Shown one piece after another: positions 55,800 to 64,000 of a stretch of DNA of 64,000 bases. The first letter of the stretch is position 1. Every line of letters begins with the position of its first letter. Where the stretch lies: contig NC_064045.1 in assembly GCF_932526225.1 (NCBI RefSeq), forward strand, positions 7,052,998 through 7,116,997. The letters are read 5' to 3'. This stretch comes from Nematostella vectensis. Its lineage: Eukaryota; Cnidaria; Anthozoa; Actiniaria; Edwardsiidae. The position numbers were made by a program, and so were the translations under genes. A model generated the notes under the pieces. The model had not been told where the DNA came from and made no database searches. It saw nothing but the letters and a program-made list of their open reading frames with translations.

Positions 55800-58700
55800 A
55801 TGGCGGCCACCGGCGAAGCTTATGCTTTATGCCGAGTCTTTCAGAGAAATAACTTGCTTTCTGTTGAAAAACATTGCGAAGAGAACCACGTTATACTAAC
55901 ATTCAAGGATAGAGGCGTTCTAGTGTACAATGTGAGTCGAAGCGGCGTTTGTTCCACCCTTGATTGTGTGTTGATTGCTTTTTTTATCCATTTCCAGCTC
56001 GCTAATAACAAACTTGTGCATAGCTTGGCCGCCCAACAAAAGCAGGAATTTACTTGCCCCGTTGTTCATGACCCTAGAACCAGGAAGTATATCGGTGTTA
56101 TCAACGACACGGTATGTTTGAATAAGAAGTCTTTCATATTTCTGACTTTGTCATAGCCGAGTGTTAGTTAAATCTGCAACATGGACCTTTTGCAGAAAAT
56201 TTGTCAGTGGAGTGAAGATTCAGTGGATTTATCTGATTTTCAGTCTTTTGAGGTACAGTATGACAGCATATGTAGCTCCTGCGCATAGGCCTTTTTGAAA
56301 GAGCCAGGAATATTATACCCCCCCCCCCCTTGCAAAAAAAATACAAAGGACAGCAACTCGCCTATAGAATGATACAAGATCCTCTATTTTGAAACCTATG
56401 TCCTTAATTTATGGGTTAACAGGTTTTGATAACCATTAAACTCAACTGGAAGGTCTGCTAAACGAAAGAAAATTGAGTACTACTACTGAAAACATCAAAT
56501 TGAAAAATCCCACTTCTCCCCCAGACACACTTAAATCCAGTTACCTCTTAGGGCCCTCACAGTTATATTTTGTATATATGTATATATATATACCTTGTAG
56601 GCTTGTTTGTACAGGTAGAGACTGCTATCGCTTCCATCAAAGTTTCCTGTGGTGAAGTTGATCATGAACCTTTAGTGGTTTTTGTGGATGGAACAGTATC
56701 TTTCCTCAATAAATGCCCCCAGAAATCCCGCAACTCCAAAAGAAAAGCAAAACCCAAGAATATAGTAAAAAGGTTCGTGTCCTAATCACCATTGATTGTA
56801 CTTTTTGCAGAAACTTTAAATATATAATTTTTTTTTATTTATATGATATATCTATTCAATATTGTGCTGCCCCAAAATAAAACAGATCCTACACATGACA
56901 ATCCTGAGGTTTTAAGTCTCTTGATTAAAATTGGTTTAAGTCTTTCGAATAAAATGATAGCATAATTGGTCTCCTTTAAGGGTAGTGTATACTCTTATTA
57001 GTCTATGAACTCTCTGTCATGTTTTAGGGCAGTACACTCTGATAACATGTCTTTAGTCTAGTACACTCTGATTACATGTTCAGAACTCTGGCGATAACGA
57101 AGCTTAGCACATTTGGTGGGAAATGTGGCATTTGGCAGGAAAAAGTGCAAAACATGTGCTAGACTCCAACCTAGCCAAAAGTTTTAGTAATTGTGCAAAT
57201 TGTCAATTAATATATATAATTTCAAGAGTCAAATGATTAATAACACTTATTCATGGTCTCAAACGTGAGCTCATAGAAAATTTGAAGGAAAAACTGCTGA
57301 GGTAAATCATTTACTGCTAGACGGTGCTCCTGAGGTCAAAACGCAAACTGCAGACTGCAAACTTGACCACAAGACCTTGTAATGTGACACCCAGAGGTTT
57401 GACGTTTGCCGTTTCTGAGAAAAAACGCCGTGTTAAATGTCTCTATTATCAGTCTATGAACTCTCTGTCATGTTTTAGTGCACTCTGATTATCTGTCTAA
57501 GAACTCTCATGTTTTAGGGTTGTTCACTCTGCTGTACTCTACAAAGAGGAGTCAGTATTTGTTGGTGTTTTCAAAAATAAGGTAAGGTTTGAAACTACTT
57601 AACTGTGCTGTATCTGTTGTATGGAGGTTAGAATTAGAATCAACTAGTACAATATGATACAATACTGTCTTCTTTTTAAACAGGAAAGCATCATAGCTAT
57701 TCTGATAGTTTTCTAACCAATAGGTTAACCAATTTTGATAGAAGTGCAAATGGCCAGCCAGGCAGACAAGCAGATAGATGAAAATAAACACTATTATCTG
57801 TACACACTAAAATTTAACACTTTCTACTGTGTTTGTATCTATAGGACAGCAAGAATGTTTTATCTGTAACTCGTCTTGATGAAACAGTGGAGACTCACGA
57901 GGCAGAGATTGTACCACCAAGTCTGGTAGGTATTTTTATTACTTGTTAATACACCTATTTCAAAAAAGGTTCCACTTGAGAATCAATGCAGCGCAACCTG
58001 CGCTGGAACAAATCAATGACTGAATCCTGGTCTCTAAAAGCCATGTGAATCTCTATAGAGATTTACAAAAGTATGTTACAGCTAACCAAACCTTATTTGC
58101 TCTTATTTGCTTTTGATAACCATGAAGCAATGCCATGACACATGCATTCTCCTGGTGGAAACTTATTTGAAATAGGTATATAATCAGCATGACCTATGTA
58201 AATAGCTTTATTTCTTTGTATTTTTAGCAAAGAACTAGCCACAGACTTTTTATTTTATTGACTGTAACCTAATTAGCTGTTTTATTGTGTTTGTACAGAA
58301 TGCAGAGCTGCTTTGTTGCTGTGTGTCAAACAATGCGATGGCCTTATCCTACTGTGAGTCAAAACAAGATATATATTATTTTTACTGAATGGGTGGGCTG
58401 TGTTTAAAAAAAGGTGTAATTGAGGAGATCAGTCTAGACCAAGATGACAGTCTTCCTCTGGTCTAGTAAAAACAAAAATATGTTGTTGATGGTATAAAAA
58501 ATACCTTGCTCGAAGTTGGTATCTATTTGGTTTCCCTCAGGGTCAGACGGATGTCTATGTAGCTGTGATATCACATCCCTACTGGTTCCAGACACAGCTT
58601 TAAAACAACCTATACAGCTTCACAACAAGTTGCTATGGACAAGCAAGCTACCAGACTCCTCTATTTCAAAGGTAGTGACGCAGAATAACATAACTTTGTG

Positions 58701-61700
58701 CATATAGACTCTACCTTAATATGGACAGTTACAGTGCTACATAACTTGAGGGCTGAATCTCAAACAAATATCAACCAGAGCTGAGTTTTTGGCCCGTTTA
58801 GGAGAAAGTCCAAAATCCTTGTAAAATTGCTGTTTTCATAACATGTGCAAGTTGTCAGCATAGTCTCAATTTCTGCCCAGTTAGCTTTTCTAGGTTAGGA
58901 TTTTCAGCTTGTGAATTTATCCACGTAATCACGTAAAGTATCTCAGCCCCACATGTGTGCTGTGTGTAATTCAAAGACAAATTCAGCCTGGGCTGAAGTT
59001 GGATATACAATCGGAAAACATTTTGGTGGGCTAAAGCTTCAGCTTGGGTTAAAATTCGTCATGTAATTGACCCCTTGCACTCATAATGTTGCATCTGAAG
59101 AGATTAGAGATGCTGTGATAAGAGCTATAGAAATTCAGCATTTACATTCTTCTGTTTGGAGTACCCACAACCAAAGAGCAACTGTACAATATCACCTGTT
59201 ACTTCTTCTATGTGCTTTTTCCTTGTGCATCTTGTGATATACATGGTCATTATTTCAAGAAAGCCATTCTTGTTATTCCTTTAGGGGTTATGGAATTGAT
59301 GTGGTGCATATAAAATATCACAACATTTAAAGCACTAGCCCTCTGAATGGAAAGTAACCATAAGGTTGTATTGACATTATTGTTTTAGTCAACTGTTTCC
59401 ATGGTGCCAATTGGCTCCTCCCACATTTGCCACTGCGGCAGTCAGAAGGCAAAAGATGATACTTTACAAGGTTTGTTATCTTTATTTTGTTTATCTTTTT
59501 GTGTAAGTAAGTCAACCCTATACTTATAATACTTTTTAATACTATGGATCTGACTTTTGCTACACTTTTGTTTTATTGTGAATATCCTAACACCTTATCA
59601 ATACCATCATAGGTGATTCAGGGCTAACCAAGCAAGATGCACTACTTAACTGGGCCCCCACCAGAAATCTCAAAATAACTATAAAAAAACAAAGTTTAAA
59701 AATTCATTAACCAGATCCAATAGAAGATACCCCAATAGCTTCCTCGAATTAGCTAACAGAAATGGGTGCTTTTTTACACTTGTTATTTGCTAGGATGACA
59801 ACATGGTTGCTGACAGAGACGTTTTGATACATGCTGTGGCATTTTGAACAGGACTTCTTTCTAACTCTGACTTGTTCTATTTTTGCAGTGTGTCTATCAG
59901 TCATTGACACAAGGTTTGGTACTCTTCAAGCGAGCAAGTCACTCCAGGGTATCATATCTAGCCAGGCAACAACCGGCGCCAATACATCTCCTCGGGCAGT
60001 CGGCCCTATTCTGGCCACATCAGGTTATGTCTGTGTGGGTCTCAGCTCATGTGTTGCTGCCTGCCCTTGCCGCGTGGAACAGTCATCCCTGGCCACAGCT
60101 CTTGGAAAGCTTTCAAGGTAAGGGTTGTTGATTGAAAATCTAGAATTTGTCTAAATTAGTTTGTTTGTGTGGCTGCCTTCTTGGGTGGATCAGTCATCCC
60201 TGGTCGCGGCTCTTGTAAAGCTTTCAAGGTAAGGGTTGTTGAATGCATAGGTAGACATTTTTTTAAATCAGGTTGTGTGTGCCACATCCTTGCGTAGAGC
60301 AGTTTTTTCTGTCTAAACATGTTTATCGTGATGCTCGACGCACAACAGGTTAATTATATTTGTTGTTTTCACCAACTACTACATGTATCTTCTGTTTGGC
60401 GTTACGAGTCCCCGTTTGTCAACCCGTTTGTCCCGGGCTGTTTGCGAACACTGCTGTAGTTGGGCAAAGCAGTACTAAGTTCCCCTTTCAAATTCTTTAC
60501 AAGTTCTTCTCAAGTGTTAGACAGAACAAAGCCTGGTTTTTGAAGCAGAAAAAAAGACCCTCACCCCGTACTTATAAATGTAACCTTCTATCATTTTCCA
60601 TACTGATATTAAATTTGTATTTCTTAAAGCTACTCCACCACAGGGATCCCACAACCTCTACTCTGCATTCCACAGCTGCCAAAACCCACAGAGGTGAACC
60701 AAATAGTGTAATGTTGTAATAATTTTGATTACAGTTAAAAGTCTCAACACATTTTTTTTTCACAAATTATGCATGTGATGTATCAAATGATGGTAAAAAA
60801 AGGAAATTGTGCCATTTGCACAAATGCTTCCAAATACTGTTTTCTTTAATATAAAGATATAATGAATAAAAAGCATGGATAAATCTGATACATTTGTGAG
60901 GTTTGCAAGCATTAATTACATTTTTGTTCTCTGCAAAAGTTCTTGTGTAGTTTGAGTTTCATTGCTTTCTCTGTGATTCATTGAGCAAGTGTTAAGTGAC
61001 CAATCTTTTTAAAGTGTACACTTAGCATGGCTCAACACAGCTACATACTTGGAGTACCACTGTAAACGTATATCCATAGCTAACTAGGTTGTTTGCAGAT
61101 CCAGGATTTATCTAAATGGAGAAAACAAGTGACTTCACAGCAGACAACCGAAGAGTCATCCCTGGAGAAACTCACTGATCCCAGCAAGGTAAATACTTAA
61201 ATACTGTAGCAGTTAATTAATTATGCCCTACACTTGGTTAGTGTTAAGAAATGCAATTACATACACCATACTCACCAATGAGTGAACTGTGTGTGGGAAG
61301 GGGGGTTCTGGTATTTATTTTAGAAATGAATGTTCAAATTTCCAGAATGAAAACAGAAAATGATATCCTGTAGTTTGTGATAATTTTTATTTCGAGCTTC
61401 ATCATTCTGTGTGATTTCAGACGTCAACAGCAACAGAGTTTACCTCTGAGCTCAGACGCTATCTTGATTCCAAGTGCTCTGCACATGAGCAAGGTTTGTA
61501 TCAATAGTTTACTCTCCTGCTTTTTAGCAAATCCCATAGATTTACTAATATTGCTATTTTTCAGATGAGAAAGTCAAACATAGTCCTATCAAGAGAGTAA
61601 AAAAGCAATCATTTAAAGCCAAGGTAATAAGTTTTAAATGTATTTTTAAATATTGCCCTGAAAGGAATAATAAAAGCCAGGACCTCACCTAATATTCACA

Positions 61701-63189
61701 CCATGAATTCCACTGTTTGAATGATTACACAATTCATGGAGGTAGCATTCATTGGTTGCAAAAGGTTGCTCTTTTATTGCCTTTTAAAACAGGCTAGCAT
61801 CCTCTTAGAGAAAGCCAATCACGCCGCCATTTTATGCTCCCGCTCAATGGCGACTCACACAAAGCATCCATTGGCAACGGCTATTTCAAGCAAGTAACCA
61901 AGATATTTCCTATCAAATATCCTCAAAAACATATCATACTTCATTCGTAGATCGTTATTTTGAAGTTTCCTTGCGAAAAAACTGCTGTATTTTCAACATT
62001 AGTGAGTACTGTAGTTGATCAACATTCTTTCTGAGTCTTTGTGTTGCACCTGCAGGAGAAACTATCGACCAAAAGAGCCTTGTTATCACAGCCTTTTGTG
62101 CTGTCTGTGTTATCACGGTGTCTGACAGAAGAAGGGTTCTGGCCAACTGATGCGCTGTCTTGTCTGCTTCAGACCTGTTGCGTGCCTGCCAGGTAAACAA
62201 GATGGTAATCCAGGGCATTGCCATCTTTAGGAATGGGAAGAGGGTCACATGTACCCTACAGTTGTTTGAATATACATACTTAAAAAAACTGGTCAATTTT
62301 TCCTTTATTCCTGAATGGGGGTTACCAAAGACCCCCTGCTCTAGTTAAATTTTTTCAAAGCATATTATGGTGCTGTACAAAGTATAAGTGTGTTAGTGAA
62401 AAACAGATCCCCCTGCTCTAGTTAAATTTTTTCAAAGCATATTATGGTGTTGTACAAAGTATAAGTGTGTTAGTGAAAAACAGATATTTAGGGACTTTGA
62501 TAGTGGTTGCTAGATAGAGGTGGTCTCTTAATGATTGATGCCTATGACCACTCTCCCCAGTTCGAGTCCAGAGCTGCTTGAGCGTTTGATGGAAAAGAAA
62601 GATATAGTAAGTGATGAGATATGCAATTGTGTCATCTTCTGATAAACAAGGACTGACATATAAGTCAATGCTTTTAGACAATGCTTTTAGACAAAATATC
62701 AAGGATTCAATTTCAGGTATTCTCCATTACCATTTTCACTCCAATCATATATACCTATTTCGAAAAACGTTGTCAGTGTGAAACGGCAAATGGCGATTGG
62801 CAAATGGCAGTTCTAGGACCGAAAGGAACCATGGGTCTCATTAAATTTCTACTAAATGCTGAAGAATATAAATAAATCAAACAATTATCCATAAAAGATC
62901 ATCAATGTATGTCTCTGACATTGCTAGACTCTATTTAACACCTTTAATTTTACGAATGATTAGTACCCAGAAGCACTGTTCGGGCTTAGAACTGCCATTT
63001 ACTATTTGCTATTCGCCATTTGCACTGACAAATTTTTTGAAATAGGTGTATATAGGAGCATAAAATGGCGGTGGGTTTGGCCTCCTTAAGGCATCTTTTA
63101 TCTTTACAGAATCTGATTATGCAGTGTTTTAAGTACATCAAGGGGATCCCAGAACCCACTGTGGTCTCTAGTCTTCAGTTTGTGTTAAG
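55800..63189 (+). CDS. NOL11: NOL11-like nucleolar protein, 3' end outside the window (17 exons seen, 550 aa so far)
   Basis: The exons are 55800-55931, 55998-56111, 56196-56252, 56615-56772, 57518-57581, 57845-57925, 58299-58353, 58541-58671, 59389-59470, 59889-60117, 60630-60693, 61099-61188, 61421-61493, 61565-61623, 62056-62192, 62561-62606 and 63110-63189. All junctions are in phase. NOL11 is a t-UTP/SSU-processome component needed for pre-rRNA transcription and processing. Matching landmarks are an N-terminal beta-propeller (AAQQKQEFTCPVVHDPRTRK, then CQWSEDSVDLSDFQSFE, EPLVVFVDGTVSFL), SDGCLCSCDITSLLVP, and the ALGKLSR helix. A basic patch (HSPIKRVKKQSFKAK) precedes the helical C-terminal part (FWPTDALSCLLQTC, LLERLMEKKDI). 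Similarity is moderate, so the symbol is tentative. The donor after exon 4 (GTTCGT) is weak. The last exon seen ends in phase 2, so the gene continues to the right. Confidence 0.8.
57000..57500. repeat. Copies of the exon 5 acceptor region (NOL11-like intron 4)
   Basis: The segment CTATGAACTCTCTGTCATG, TTTTAGGG or TTTTAGTG, then CACTCTGATTA occurs near 57001-57040 and 57452-57490. It closely resembles the true acceptor segment at 57500-57535 (CTAAGAACTCTCATG, TTTTAGGG, TTGTTCACTCTG). A shorter relative lies at 57057-57075. Confidence 0.65.
60160..60245 (+). repeat. Duplicated end of exon 10 with its splice donor (NOL11-like intron 10)
   Basis: GATCAGTCATCCCTGGTCGC, GGCTCTTGTAAAGCTTTCAA and GGTAAGGGTTGTTGA repeat the last 60 bp of exon 10 plus about 20 bp of intron (60062-60135) with about ten substitutions. 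The copy has no acceptor of its own that I can see, so it is probably an inert pseudo-exon. Confidence 0.8.
62332..62485. repeat. 77-bp tandem duplication (NOL11-like intron 15)
   Basis: Two almost identical copies start at CCCCCTGCTCTAG (62332 and 62409) and differ at one or two bases. It is non-coding. Confidence 0.9.
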
Positions 63190-63312
63190 GTATAGTGGTT
63201 TAACTTTCATCTGTGCTGTGCCATCATGACTTCTTGGGCCACACCCTAGGAAATGTGCACATTTACATGTGCATTATAGGTATTTCTTAACATGATGTTA
63301 CTTGTGGTTTAA

Positions 63313-63848
63313 ATGGGGTTTCAATTACTGCCTTAATTATCCTTGGATTATAATAGTTTAAGAGTTTACATATGGCAAAATATGCAAAGCTACGTCCAGC
63401 CATATACCTTGCACCTTGAATGGGGTTTCAATTACTGCCTTAATTATCCTTGGATTATAATAGTTAAAGAGTTTACAGATGGCAAAATATGCAAAGCTAC
63501 GTCCAGCCATATACCTTGCACCTTGAATGGGGTTTCAATTACTGCCTTAATTATCCTTGGATTATAATAGTTAAAGAGTTTACAGATGGCAAAATATGCA
63601 AAGCTCCGTCCAGCCATATACCTTGCACCTTGAATGGGGTTTCAATTACTGCCTTAATTATCCTTGGATTATAATAGTTAAAGAGTTTACAGATGGCAAA
63701 ATATGCAAAGCTATGTCCAGCCATATACCTTGCACCTTGAATGGGGTTTCAATTACTGCCTTAATTATCCTTGGATTATAATAGTTAATGAGTTTACAGA
63801 TGGCAAAATATGCAAAGCTACGTCCAGTCATATACCTTGCACCTTGGT
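63313..63848. repeat. 107-bp minisatellite, 5 copies (after NOL11-like exon 17)
   Basis: The unit contains TGGGGTTTCAATTACTGCC, ATAATAGTTAAAGAGTTTAC and CAGCCATATACCTTGCACC. The copies are nearly identical, with single substitutions. Repeated open frames of about 60 aa at a 107-bp spacing are artefacts of the array. Confidence 0.95.
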
Positions 63849-64000
63849 TCCTATATCAGGAGCAGATCCAGGGAAACCATTTAAATGTAGGGGGTATGGG
63901 GTGTTTAAAACATATGGCAATTTGTGCATCCAAGACAAGCTTCTATGTATATAAGCCCAATAATGTCTGAAAACCAGGGATAGTACAGGATTGTTCAAAC

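Noticed and set aside
63343..63970. Repeated 60-codon frames in the 107-bp array
   Set aside because: They repeat with the array period and share no feature with the gene around them.
1..64000. CRISPR array, bacterial operon or phage content
   Set aside because: The tandem arrays have no spacers, the genes are intron-rich and unlinked in function, and no prokaryotic signals are seen.

Overview
This is animal nuclear DNA. Its genes are split by many small GT-AG introns, the intergenic and intronic space is filled with short inverted-repeat transposons and minisatellites, and one tRNA-derived SINE is present. The protein set (a PMP34 carrier, a WIPI2-type PROPPIN, a NOL11-like nucleolar protein, an apextrin-domain membrane protein) points to an invertebrate. 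An anthozoan cnidarian of the Nematostella type is my best guess; that is inference from gene content and repeat style, not proof.

I rebuilt seven multi-exon genes by matching splice consensus and reading phase at every junction, plus one possible small intronless gene. Left to right: (1) a membrane-anchored alpha/beta-hydrolase-like protein, minus strand, 364-6746, 4 exons, 393 aa; (2) an atypical Rho-family GTPase, plus, 7503-8877, 2 exons, 233 aa; (3) a BTB/POZ protein, plus, 13998-17722, 3 exons, 281 aa; (4) a type I membrane protein with ApeC, CUB, mucin-like stalk, transmembrane segment and NPLY tail, minus, about 18418-30708, 9-10 exons, about 588 aa; (5) the peroxisomal carrier SLC25A17/PMP34, plus, 31901-41533, 9 exons, 327 aa; (6) a possible 77-aa protein, minus, 43211-43444; (7) WIPI2, minus, 45592-55398, 17 exons, 436 aa; (8) a NOL11-like gene, plus, 55800 to 63189 and beyond the window, 17 exons seen.

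Genes 1/2, 4/5 and 7/8 are head-to-head pairs. The 1/2 and 7/8 gaps each contain a perfect TGACGTCA box. These are unrelated housekeeping and accessory genes, not an operon. WIPI2 (autophagosome formation), PMP34 (peroxisomal nucleotide/CoA transport) and NOL11 (pre-rRNA processing) are core cell biology. The ApeC-CUB receptor and the two signalling-site-deficient proteins (hydrolase without Ser/His, Rho without Gly12/Gln61) are the accessory, more novel part.

Repeat content includes a 2.3 kb foldback-like palindrome of tandem units (10795-13070), a Mutator-like element with a 9-bp target duplication (28962-30427), two copies of a TTAA-type element (14116-15225, 26174-27182), nested inverted-repeat/SINE insertions (40080-41000), and many minisatellites. 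Several minisatellites start exactly at exon-intron junctions and copy the splice site; the clearest is a 46-bp array of about 19 units grown from the exon 7 donor of SLC25A17.
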